From Astragalus membranaceus (Eukaryota > Streptophyta > Magnoliopsida > Fabales > Fabaceae): DNA of 64,000 nt. Positions 54,601 to 64,000 of this stretch are shown here, one piece after another. The DNA is taken from NCBI GenBank assembly GCA_039519185.1, contig CM076851.1, positions 35,261,799 to 35,325,798 of the forward strand, read 5' to 3'. The notes beneath the pieces were generated by a model that made no database searches, was not told the DNA's origin, and was given only the letters and a program-made list of their open reading frames with translations. The translations under genes and the position numbers were made by a program. How positions within the stretch are numbered: the first letter of the stretch is position 1; each line of letters starts with the position of its first letter.

Positions 54601-54672
54601 GTTGGGGTTGTCGACTGTTATACCTTCAGCCTCAGCACTATCACCCTCAACGAATGTATCACCACCCTCCAT
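51640..54672 (-). pseudogene. FAR1/MULE-type transposase
   Basis: ATG 54672 opens an acidic start and the FAR1 DNA-binding domain (PTIGMCFASLDEGISYYGEY). An A8 run (54507-54514) then shifts the frame; the next frame continues GFGWKIRTSVKG and stays open to 52794 (more than 570 codons). The MULE DDE domain has VVTFDTTY (first Asp) and GIVTDQCKAMKNAI (second Asp) followed by RHRWCLWHIMKKI. A SWIM zinc finger (CECSFFEFRGILCCHVLC) lies near 52980-53040. An in-frame TGA (52794-52796) sits in a ~27-bp local duplication, after which the same frame continues to a basic KRKGRPPANRK segment (52630). Candidate further exons lie at 52330-52450, 51780-51960 and 51645-51715 (ending TGLSQLTTNP). One to three lesions make this copy doubtful as an active transposase. 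Confidence 0.8.
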
Positions 54673-55734
54673 GAAATTTTAGATGTCGGCGTCACAACAG
54701 TACTGCACAATAAAATCCAATTATGTATGGCTTATATTCAATTTAATATAGTGTATAGATGTAAACCGAAATTTCTTAACATATCAGCTAAACAACCCCA
54801 ATTAACCAACTTTTCAACCCCAATTTCTTAAGTATAACTCAAATGTTCTTGGTGTGACATGTACAAAATCCATTTCAACCAGATAGCCACATTACTGCCC
54901 CAATTAACCAACTTTTCAAAGCCATAAACCAATCTGGTATTTCACAATTATTTCTTTCAATCTAACTGTAAAGGACAAGAGGGCTCAATCTAACCCAAAC
55001 TTGGTTTTTCACATGCTATTCTTCCCTACTCACTATGAACAACATGAGGACTCTATTTAAGTGCTAAATAGGACAATTAGTGTAACTATAACTAAAAGAT
55101 TTCTAGTCTGACATGTACATGCTCCATTTAAACTAGATAGCCACATTACAACTACAATTAACCAACTTTTGGATGTCATAAACCAAGCTGATTTTTCACA
55201 GTCTTTTCTTTCTAACGAGTAACCAGAATACAAACACAAAGTCAAATGTCCTTAATAGCACAAACATTAATGGTTTTCTTGTTTTTTTTTGTTATATCAT
55301 GTTGAGTCACCCTAACAAAACAAAAATAAATGGTAATTTACAAAATATACTTGGAGAAACCCTATAATCGTGTTAATTGAAAGAAGTAAACAAACATTGT
55401 ATCATCAATTAATCTACCATCATCTTGAAGAAGAGAACGATCTCACAATGGTACTGGATGGTGAAGTAGAGTGATCAAAGAGTCGTGGAACAAAAGAAGA
55501 AGCGTGTTTGTTAGAGTGGTGGTCTTTACGGCGGCGGATGACTACCGGGGGAGGAGGTCAGGGGTGGGAGCAGAGGTTGAGGGAGGAAGGAGAGAGGGTG
55601 GGAGCTTCCATGTTTTCGTTGAGGGAGGAACTAGAGCAGAGTTGTTTTGCGAGAGACGATGCAACTGTTTTCCTTTTTGCCTCATTTCTTTCTTTTATTA
55701 TTTATAAAAAATATTTTAACATCTCAACATATGG
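54673..55734 (-). promoter_or_regulatory. Upstream region of the transposase, probable 5' UTR with intron
   Basis: The minus strand has a candidate acceptor GTGCAG near 54703 and a possible donor AAGATGATG|GTAGAT near 55415. The region 54760-55210 has repeated ATTAACCAACTTTTC blocks. 55480-55680 is CT-rich on the minus strand, like a leader, next to the right terminal repeat. Confidence 0.4.
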
Positions 55735-55813
55735 GTCCCACCAACGTATTTTGCAGGTATTTGGTATTTTTTGCTGTATTTTGGCCAAATGTTTTGGCTG
55801 AATATCATTTCTG
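55735..55813 (-). repeat. Right terminal inverted repeat of the MULE
   Basis: Inverse of the left end: on the plus strand ATTTGGTATT then GCTGTATTTTGGCCAAAT then TTTTGGCTGAATA at 55759-55804. The outermost nine to ten bases are diverged from the left end. Confidence 0.8.
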
Positions 55814-55823
55814 ATAATTTTCC

Positions 55824-56167
55824 GACTAAAAGTTACTTTTATAAAAAAAAATCTACAAATCCAAAATCCATCACGGGTTGCTCAGGGACATAGATACCCT
55901 AGCTCTCAGCCTTGAACTCGAGTGTGACTGTACAATATATGTGGTGTTTATTTATCTTTTTTTCTAGTGACAAGAAAAATTCTAGAAATCCTAACTTCAA
56001 CTTTATTAGAGAATGCTAAAGGCAACTTTTTGCTTACACAATCACTTTAAGCTCCCTCAAAATGAATCCAAACATACACTAACCGGAATAGCAGTAACAG
56101 TTTCTAGTTTTTAGGTGTTTGCTCTGTTTTTTTTTTCTTGAAGTCTCCTAGAGGTTTTTAGTGTTTA
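55824..56167. other. Intergenic, no recognised feature
   Basis: AT-rich sequence between the MULE and the Helitron. Confidence 0.4.
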
Positions 56168-57094
56168 CTAGTGGTATACCCATGCGTATAGTATACTCGT
56201 GTGCATACGCACGAGTGTTGTCGTGTTATTGTTATTAATAGACTTAGACATAATTTAATTAGTCTGAATATTACCCCGTGAAAATCAAGACTAATTTAAA
56301 GTAGATAAACAAAAAGTTTCAAATTGTAATTGAGTTAGTCCGAACATTACCCCGTGAACATTTACCAGCAATATGTAATATTTGCCGTAGAGATTAGAAA
56401 AGAAAATTGTATTAAAGTTTCAAATTTTCCAAATTGTAATATTTCCCGTAGAGACTAAATAAAACTTATTGATAGAGAAAAATGGAATACTATTAATGAA
56501 GGAGACATGTAGATGAAATTAAAGTAGATATATTGTGAAAAATAGAAAAATGAGATAGAGTTAGAGGAAGAAAGAGGAGGAGAGAGTGAAAAAATGTACG
56601 AGAATGATTGAAAAACTTTGAAAAAATATATGAGAGAGGGTGATAAGTAATATTTCCTGTAGAGATTAGAAAACAAAATTGTAGTAAAATTTCAAATTTT
56701 ACAAATTGTAATATTTCCCGTAGAGATTAAATAAAAGTTATTGATAGAGAAAAAATAGAATATTAAAAAAATGAAGGAGACATATAGATGAAATTAAAGT
56801 AGATATATTGTGAAAAACAGAAAAATGAGATAGAGTTAGAGGAAGAAAGAGGAAGAGAGAGTGAAAAAATGTGAGAAATAGTGAAAATGTTTGAAAAAAT
56901 ATATGAGAGGGTGAAAAAGTGAAAAAGTTTGAAAAAAGTGTGAGAGTGAAAAAGTTTGAAAAAGTATGTGAGAGAGTGTGAAAAAGTTTGAAAATGTGAA
57001 ATTACATAAATATTCTAAAATTATTTAGTTGGGAAAAGGGTAATATTGATATTTTGGTAGTAGGATAATGGTATAGATAGATAGTAGAAGTAGA
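56168..57094 (-). mobile_element. Non-autonomous Helitron
   Basis: The minus strand begins A|TCTACTTCTACTATC and ends CTAG|T, the Helitron end rules with insertion between A and T. About 30 bp before CTAG is a hairpin ACTCGTG-CGTATGCA-CACGAGT (about 56196-56218 on the plus strand). 927 bp. It contains a ~250-bp internal tandem duplication (about 56400-56650 and 56660-56900) and GTGAAAAAG repeats (56880-57000). No Rep/helicase ORF. Confidence 0.75.
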
Positions 57095-57600
57095 TTATTT
57101 TCTTGCTCCCTTTGGCTCAACCAAAAAAAAAAGTAAACCACAATAATGTCTTATGTGAAGAGTTTAATTTTACATACTGTGTTTGAACTTAGAAATCCTT
57201 CAAGCTCCAAATCATCGTCTAAAACATCCCAAATGTCTAAAAACCAACCTAAGAGACTCACAATACAATGATCTGTCATATTTCTTTGTTGATATTTTTG
57301 TTAAGTGACTAAGTAACCTTCCGTGTTTCTTTAATTTATATAAACTGTTGGTGTAAAGATTTCTTACACCGTCAACTAATCACAATTTCTATACCGATAG
57401 TACATAACAATTAAACTCTTTCCCAAGTTAGTAAAGTTAGAACATCCATTAACAACAGGCATGGCAATTGAGCAAGTGGGGGAGAATATAAAGTCCTTTG
57501 ACAAAAAAGTCATCAATGATAACTAAAAGTTCAAAGTGACATCCTTGCAAGTTCATCTTACATACATAATTAACTGTCACAATTCAAAAGAGAAAAGGTA
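57095..57600. other. Intergenic and 3' flank of the OEP16-S gene
   Basis: No gene recognised. The stretch just below 57623 is probably the OEP16-S 3' UTR. Confidence 0.4.
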
Positions 57601-57622
57601 ACTAAAAGGAAATCCCATATAT

Positions 57623-58933
57623 TCAGAAAATCCCAGTGAGAAGATTTGCAGCAGTGGAGATTGCAGCTCCAGTGATAGCACATTGAACAACTTGTTCATG
57701 AGTGGAATTTTCCAATGTAAGCGCAAGGGTCGCCCCAGTGACTGCTCCGGCAACTGCACTGTTTTTCTGCATCAAACAGAACAAATGGTGATGTTATTGT
57801 TGTTGAGAATGCAAATATCCCAAGAGCATGAATTGCTGTTCTCATTACTCACATATCCACAAAAAATTAAGTTCAAAATTGATGTGTTATGTAGAATTAA
57901 GGCACTATACCCAGTCATGAGCTCCACGAGCTTCCTTCAGCCCATATGTTAGGCCTGAATATATTCCTGCAGCCACTCCTGCATTGCAAAACAATCTTTT
58001 ATGGATCATATATATCTCCACATATATCTCCACAGTAGGGAATTTTGCCTTTAAATTGTGTAATTAATAACATTATTAGACATACTAGTTAGTTCCACAA
58101 ATTTTTGGTCTGCTTAGATGAAATGGCAAATAAACATCACGCACACACTACAACTGCTCACACTCGGGTTCAAACCCGAGAGCTGACGTCCCTATGTCAT
58201 TGAAATTGCCAAGGCAACCACGGACAGGTATTTCCACAAGTTAGTTGTTATTATTATTATTGGCTATATATAGTCTTGTACCACTTGATGTAAACATCAA
58301 TAAATCTCATCATCATACAATTTCATATTTTCACTTTACTTTTCTTTTTAAATTAAATACTCTCAAACGATAAAAAGTTGTCATGTTGGACTTTTATCCT
58401 ACTCATCTTAGATGAGTATAAGTTGATTGATTAATAATTGATTGATAATCCAAAAAATCTTTAGTCCAACGGTGCATATAAATTAAACTGAAACAATCTT
58501 CAGAAGAATCAATAACAATATAATCAATAACAACAATATAATAGTAACAAATAGTATAGTGTCCTAGCAAATTATATAGGGAATATTTCATTACCCCATT
58601 GTACGGCCTCTTTCCCAGTGTTCTTCACCTGAGGATGAAAAAAAGGAAACACAATTATAAGAAAACCAAAGAATGTATAAATAAATTAAATATGACAAAA
58701 GGACTAGCCTGAGACATATGTACACTACAACTTCAGTTGTGGACCATTAAAACCAAATACAACAAAACAATAAACAATAGACTTTGAACTTTGAAGGGTT
58801 GTTAAGGGAAAATTATATATAAAAGATTATATATATAACTATAGTCACTCACCATGGCCTCAAGGGATTTGCTACTGGTCTCTCCTATATTAAACACAAC
58901 AAAAAGAGTAAGAAGTTAATACTTTCCCAACGT

Positions 58934-58987
<54 letters not shown>

Positions 58988-59490
58988 TATAGACGCACAT
59001 ATCATCCCACACTCCATGGTTCTAAATTTGTATCTGCAACCGTAATTGCGCCCACAACATGACGGTTTTAGAGGTGTCGGGCGCGACCACTGCTATTGCG
59101 GCCGCATCAACCACATTTCCTCACATTTTTCAGTAATATCAAGATTTGCGGCATAATCACGATCTCAACCGCAATTTAGAACCATGTGAATGAGATGAGA
59201 TAATGTGTAGTGTAACTACCTCTAAGACCGACGGGTAAACGGTTTTTCTTGGCATCTGGTGGTGGAGGTATAGTAGTACCATCAATCCTGCTATTACCAT
59301 CAATGGCTGTTAAATAAGCCTCACGAGAAACCGCTTGAACTGCTCCTATTCCAGCGGCCTTCACGAATGTCTCAGCGATTCGGTTTACAAAAGGATGTCC
59401 AAGCTCAAACAATCCCTTCCTTTCATCTATGCTATAAACCTCATCTAGTAGAGAACGTGTCTCTAATTCACTGCTTGTCTTCAAATTCAT
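57623..59490 (-). CDS. OEP16-2: Outer envelope pore protein 16-2 (OEP16-S), Tim17/22/23 (PRAT) family, five exons
   Basis: Chloroplast outer-envelope channel protein of the PRAT family, implicated in amino-acid passage. Exons: 59220-59490, 58853-58884, 58595-58628, 57911-57978, 57623-57766, all GT-AG, closing at 549 nt (182 aa). Family hallmarks: FELGHPFVNRIAETFVKAAG and AVQAVSREAY in exon 1 (first membrane helix), KSLEAM in exon 2, VKNTGKEAVQWG (exon 3), AAGIYSGLTYGLKEARGAHDW (exon 4) and KNSAVAGAVTGATLALT with the last helix AAISTAANLLTGIF (exon 5). The long interhelical loop with exon 1 end and exon 2 is what separates the seed-type OEP16-S from OEP16-L. ATG 59490 is chosen because the upstream GTG-start frame is only leader. 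The promoter carries ABRE-like boxes. Confidence 0.95.
58090..58240 (-). repeat. SINE-like repeat, copy 2, in an OEP16-S intron
   Basis: The minus strand reads GACATAGGGACGTC, CTCGGGTTTGAACCCGAG, TGTGAGCA. The B-box-like core is a perfect inverted repeat. Flanks TTCCACAAATT and TTCCACAAGTT (about 58094 and 58231) may be a target duplication. Related to 19480-19640. Confidence 0.6.
58939..58987. repeat. (AT)n-(AG)n microsatellite in OEP16-S intron 1
   Basis: About 13 AT units then about 12 AG units. Confidence 0.95.
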
Positions 59491-59610
59491 CTTCTTCTTT
59501 TTCTTCACTTCAAATCAACACTCTAGAAAGGAATGTATGAAATGTTTTTTGGTTTCGAGACAAACAGAAAGGAAAACCGTGCGTGCGTGCAGTGGCTTAG
59601 TGGATTGGAG

Positions 59611-59650
59611 GACACGTGTGCATAAGACCCCACACGTGGCATTTTTATAT
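59611..59650 (-). promoter_or_regulatory. OEP16-S promoter: two G-box/ABRE motifs and TATA box
   Basis: CACGTG at 59613-59618 and CACGTGGC at 59633-59640, next to a minus-strand TATAAAAAT (59641-59649) about 150 bp upstream of the ATG. An RY core CATGCAT lies at 59782-59788. ABRE and RY motifs fit known seed and ABA control of OEP16-S in Arabidopsis, but function here is inferred. Confidence 0.55.
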
Positions 59651-59819
59651 GCAAAGAGAATGCGAAGATGTTGGCTACTCATTTGCAAAGAATTTGACAA
59701 GCGGTTTGTTTTATTATCGGATTTATTACCGTTTGTTTATATAACTTTTTGGATTTAATTCATCCACACATTTATTCATCTCATGCATCTCCCTTTCTTC
59801 TACATTTGTTCTATACTAA

Positions 59820-60640
59820 AGAATAAGTGGCTTGCAATTTTAAATAATTTGCAAGCTGCTTATTATTATTTCTTTACTCACAACTGGTATGCAAAATCTA
59901 AAAAATGTCTAGCTAGGCTGATACTTAAAAAATATTTAGTACATCAAATTTTAATAAATTGGTGTTGGTAACTATACAATCATATGGTCAACATTGGACT
60001 TGTTTTTTTAATTGTATATTATATATTATAGGTTGAATTGAAGTTATTTGATAAAGTAGAAAGTGTTTTTGAAATTGTATGGAGTTGCGCTACTCTATGA
60101 GAACTCTCAATTTAACAGTAAGCTTGTCAAAATTTGATGAGAATAGTAACTCAAACAATAGTAAGTTAGTAACTCCATTTGAACAACTCACGCAATGTAT
60201 GTGATGAGGCTGGTAATGCGGCTAGAAGTCAAGCAGTCACAACTCGGTTTTAGCTAAGAAAGCTGCGATGATAGGAATACTCCAGCATATAAAATTAAGA
60301 GATTTAGCTAGAAAGATAGCGAAAACCTCAAGTTACGACGACAGCTGCAATGTGAACTACAATGCATCCGTAAAAGTTCAATACAGATTTACAACGGATG
60401 ATGTTTCTACCTACTACATCTGTGAAAATTTGGCCCTAGAATCATACTGCACATAATCCCTATATCACTTCCACCACAAAAGGGGGAAAACAGAAAAGGA
60501 AAACCTGTGTAGGGCATATATTGGCACCCTCTATGAAGAAGTTCATATAACTTAAAAAGAAAGAAAAAATGATAGCAGGATTAACCCCCCCATCCCATAA
60601 TTCTCAGGTAGAAATTATGAAAAAAGAGCCGAAAGAGGTA
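59820..60640. other. Intergenic between OEP16-S and the PP4R3 3' end
   Basis: AT-rich. Short frames (for example 60268-60456) show no domain. 60640-60964 is probably the PP4R3 3' UTR. Confidence 0.4.
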
Positions 60641-60964
60641 AAACGGTGAGAAGGAAAAAGAAAACGAGAATTATTGCTGGTGAATGTTACACAATAGCAA
60701 CTATTACTATGTTCAAAGCCCGAAATAACCAACCAAACATGGGATCAGATCCAAGTTGCTGTATAATATCTTGCGGCCTCTCAGTGGTACTGTAAAGTAT
60801 CTCCACATGTCCTTCACAGAATGCATAATCAGAACTTACCCCCTTGTAAAAGGAACTCTTCCGTCTCACATAGGCACAGCAACCACTTCGCCACCAGCAA
60901 TTCATAGGTCAAATATCACAATCTTCCTTTTTCTATATGGTTCTAAAATCTTAAATCTTAATTC

Positions 60965-63900
60965 TCAAGAACCATTAACGGCCATCTCTGGCGAGGATTT
61001 TGGTGAAACCAGTGAATGTTCCTCACCACCCAACTGTCCATTATCTGAAGAGCCATACGGTCCATCAGGGAAGTTTTTATGTGCACGAGTTTCTTTCTCT
61101 ACATGGTTCTCTTCGGCAGTTGTGTTCTCAGAGCAGCTTGTAGAAACATTTGTTTCATTTTCTTGATTGTCTTCACTTGAGCTCGTCCTTACATCAATTG
61201 TCCGAGGAGCAGTGTGAATGTTGATTGCGGTTTTCTTACCAGGTAGTACAGCCTGGCTCAATGTTGAACACAAGGCAGTAAAAACACTATCTTTTGACTT
61301 CGAATTTTTAGGCAACTTATGCTTCTTTACAAGCTCTGGCTCCTTGTCTTTCGTCGAAGCCAATTTTCTTTTCAGTCTGAGTGACTCCATTGCCCCTTCA
61401 TCCACTTCAGAAGCTTCTGGCTGCTTTCTTGGTGGTGGCTTGTAATCTTCATCATCCTCATCATCATCATAGTCAACCAGTCCACTAGACCTCGGACTGA
61501 TTATCAAAACAAATGCATTAGAGTACAAAAGACAATCTTTAGAAAATTGGACTACTAAAATACAAAGCAAAACAAGTATACCTTGACTCTGAGTAGCTTG
61601 TAGCAGCTCCATTGGATAACACACGTTGTGGCTGCACTTTCTGATTACGTGAAATAGATGTAGAGGTTGAATCCTCATCATCACTATAAATTACTAAAAG
61701 TTAATAGAGTCCACGCGAGTTGTATAGAATCTCCTATAACACTTGAAGAATAACATACATACCTCTCCTCATTAAAGTAGTCTTCCTCTTCTTTCTCAAG
61801 AGCACGCTCATCCAGTCGTCTTCGAAGGTTATTCATAATAGCAGTACCTTTCGTCCCATCATTGTCCATACACTGCAAGCAAGCATGTAATCTGAGAACG
61901 GCAAGTAAACATTCATAATAGCCGTATATTTTTGGCAAGAAAGCGTAAATACAATAAGAAAATACCTGCTCATATTTAACTTTCAGTGAATGAATAGAAA
62001 CTAAATACTCAAATTTCACTAACTGATCCCAGAAAGAGTCAACTATATACTTTATCAATAATTTCAGATTCTCCTGCATTATAAAATAATATTATCAGTC
62101 CTGAATTACTTTGAGGCATTTAATATATAAAACAAATAGAAACAAAAAGAAAAGGTACCTTGCGAATGTACTCAAATAGTTCGAGAACAGCAGAATTGAG
62201 CAGATTGTAGCGACTGCCATTAGCAATGAAGACATCTACAAGTGGTTTGAGAAGGTCGTTCCTAACAAAATGATTTATCAGATGCTCATCCTGCAGTGCA
62301 CACTCCAAACAGTTAGATTTACTGCAAATGAAAAGTGATTCACCATAAATCTGAAGGAAACAAGAATCATATAGGGTACAAAAAAGAGAATCACAGTTGC
62401 AGCTTCAAACAGGATAGCTACTTTCTTCAAATTAAGATTCAGTCAAAAAAACAACAGGTTGGAAACATGTTGAGAGTCCCAGATAGGATGTGGCATGCCC
62501 TCAAAAGTGTTTATAAATGGAAGGAATCTTTCACCTTACAAGCCAGTTTTGTAACGATGAGTAAGGCCCAAAAATCTAAATGGTATTAGAACACGGGCAT
62601 TTAGAGACAGTTTGCATAAAGCTGCCAACATAAACATCTCAATACAACAATATTCAAGTGGCGGAGTGCTAGGATGGGGACATGTATCATGTGGGGGTCA
62701 AGATAGACCATGTTCTACCGTGTTAGATCAAGTAGTCTAACTGGATCCTATCATGGACCCTCACACCGGATATCATTCTCCTCCACCATGTCCCTTCCTT
62801 CTTCGTTGTACCTAGAGAGGGACTTGGGTTGGTGGTTGGTGACGGGAGAAGGCATAGGGCGGTGGGTGGGCTGAGGATGGAAAAGTGGGGGAGGGGAAAG
62901 GCAAGAGGAAGGAAAAAAATTGGTGTGGAGGATCCATGATAGGATTTGGTGGGACTGTTAAAAAAAACGTGAATAAAGACAGTGCACATGAGCTAAACTA
63001 TCAAAAAGTTATACGCTGACCAACTGATACCTTCATCAAAGTGAAAAGTTTGGCCATATCTTAATAACAAAAAATTTACACCCACTGTAAACAATAAAAT
63101 AATATGCTCTCACACTGCCAAGATTTCAACTATGGTCGTGATGTGAGTAAATTGTTCGCATAATTCCACATAAAGTGGGCAAATAACTTCACTTCAACAA
63201 GGTAGAGCAAGGTATTGAGCACCAAAATGACAAAGGATACTAATAAGATTTCGAGAGGGGAAAGAAATTGTGGCAAACAAGAAACTCTAAACAAGAATGT
63301 GGTTCATACGAAAACTGAAGGGAAGGAAACATAGATAGTTCTGAGATAGAATAAAATGAGTTACACATTGCACGTACAACATATTTCCAATATTCCAATT
63401 TCCACAAGATAAGGTGAGGAAATGAAGAAAAATAAATTTCGTCAAACGTCAGACCATCCTCAAGCTTAAGTCAGTATCACTAACACAACCAGTCAATACT
63501 GCCTTACCCTAAAAAACAAAAAAATCAAAAAAAGATGGCATCAAAGCTGATTTGGCAATGTCAGGGAAGGGGGGATGCGCTACTTTCACTCTGGTAAGGG
63601 TAAGGCTGAAAGATCCTTAAGAACCATAAATTACATATGTCAATGAAGATGGCTTGAAATATATATAAGGGAGGGGGGATACCTCCACTCAAGAGAGTAT
63701 CGACATAAATGTATAAACTTACATGACGTGAGAGAATAGTACGAACAAACCGAACAGCACCAACAACCAGATATTTTTCTCTTCTCCGTGTCAGCAACAG
63801 AATTTTATCAATCACATTATTTAGAAGAAAATCACACCTGCAATCAGTAAAAAGAAACAAGATCCAAATTATAAATGATCAACAAAAGAAGTCGGTAGAG

Positions 63901-64000
63901 TATTGCATAGCAACAAGGAAATACTTTATCCGGTACGGGTGGTGTAGGACACAAAAGCATAGTAGTTCACATATGTTTAATAATATCTCTGGCTTCACCC
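60965..64000 (-). CDS. PP4R3: Serine/threonine protein phosphatase 4 regulatory subunit 3 (SMEK/PSY2-like), C-terminal part
   Basis: Nuclear targeting subunit of the PP4 phosphatase complex, linked to DNA repair and microRNA processing in plants. Exons in the window: 63925-64000 (open at the window edge), 63723-63837, 62159-62290, 61966-62073, 61763-61872, 61582-61683, 60965-61496. Phases join without error to give the last ~390 residues. Conserved pieces: KPEILLNICELLCFCVLHHP, then DFLLNNVIDKILLLTRRREK and VRFVRTILSRHDEHLINHF (end of the SMK-1/ARM part), NGSRYNLLNSAVLELFEYIR, LRRRLDERALEKEEEDYFNE, then an acidic DYDDDEDDEDYKPPPRKQ and a Ser/Glu-rich tail ending AVNGS. The 1432-bp intron 62291-63722 shows no gene, only a G-rich plus-strand stretch (62810-62930). 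The N-terminal RanBD/EVH1-like part is outside. Confidence 0.93.

Larger units (their letters stand above)
31400..55813. mobile_element. Very large Mutator-like element (MULE) carrying transposase, Ulp1 peptidase and cargo
   Basis: Imperfect terminal inverted repeats (see separate entries) are flanked by ATAATTTTCC at 31390-31399 and 55814-55823, a plausible 9-10 bp MULE target duplication. A Ulp1-like gene starts just inside the left end reading inward, and a FAR1/MULE transposase gene starts just inside the right end reading inward, the same convergent layout as MuDR. Known plant MULE groups (Kaonashi, VANDAL) also carry Ulp1-like genes. Length is 24.4 kb, or 18.1 kb after removing the nested LTR element. 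An alternative is two nested or adjacent MULEs; internal end-like sequence near 48820-48940 and 50130-50240 leaves that open. Confidence 0.72.

Noticed and set aside
60268..60456. 62-codon plus-strand frame between OEP16-S and PP4R3
   Set aside because: No domain, no promoter signal and length expected by chance in AT-rich DNA.
62723..62989. Pro-rich minus frame in the large PP4R3 intron
   Set aside because: Lies over a G-rich/C-rich low-complexity stretch; it does not join in phase with neighbouring exons and the flanking exons join perfectly without it.

Overview
This is plant nuclear DNA, most likely from a papilionoid legume of the Vicioid clade (pea, vetch, clover or medic relatives). 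The evidence is intron-rich eukaryotic genes with plant splice signals, a chloroplast outer-envelope protein, a Cyclops/Athila-type Ty3 element with Cyclops-like dimensions, Ogre-like LTRs with TG-TATACCCC ends, plant SINEs, a Helitron and FAR1/MULE genes. The species cannot be fixed from the sequence alone.

Conserved single-gene islands sit only at the two ends. The left end (135-2079, minus strand) holds a complete four-exon gene for RNA polymerase subunit 9 (114 aa). The right end holds a complete five-exon OEP16-S/OEP16-2 gene (57623-59490, minus, 182 aa) and the C-terminal seven exons of a protein phosphatase 4 regulatory subunit 3 (SMEK/PSY2-like) gene running off the window (60965-64000, minus). 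Two further intact small genes of unknown function have plausible TATA boxes: 235 aa at 20458-21165 and 120 aa, Asn/Tyr-rich, at 30681-31043, both minus.

The remainder is layered mobile DNA. From 2.4 to 18.9 kb a decayed minus-strand LINE is split by a Cyclops/Athila-like element (2940-18481; gag, protease, RT/RNase H, integrase and an extra 3' ORF, all minus). Its 5' LTR in turn carries a 2687-bp solo LTR with a perfect ATGAG target duplication. From 19.2 to 30.5 kb lie SINEs with clear target duplications, a LINE 3' end, a copia fragment, and a second LINE interrupted by the 3' end of an Ogre-like element, then a hairpin MITE and microsatellites.

From about 31.40 to 55.81 kb the sequence is best read as one very large Mutator-like element (MULE). 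Imperfect terminal inverted repeats are flanked by the direct repeat ATAATTTTCC. A ten-exon Ulp1-family cysteine peptidase gene points inward from the left end with an open frame and a complete catalytic set. A FAR1/MULE transposase gene points inward from the right end but carries frame lesions. Between them are a fragment of a host OTU deubiquitinase, a two-domain PB1-like ORF, a divergent pair of related coiled-coil genes, a second gene sharing the N-terminal domain of the Ulp1 gene but ending in a coiled coil, and at least 16 copies of a ~187-bp repeat in arrays of opposite orientation. The second gene is disrupted by a young 6.3-kb non-autonomous chromovirus-like LTR element (41067-47379, target duplication TATAC). 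That element keeps one long gag-protease ORF fused to an integrase tail but has lost RT, RNase H and the integrase core. A non-autonomous Helitron (56168-57094) follows the MULE.

Exon boundaries were derived by hand from splice signals, reading-frame closure and remembered family similarity. No alignment or search was run.
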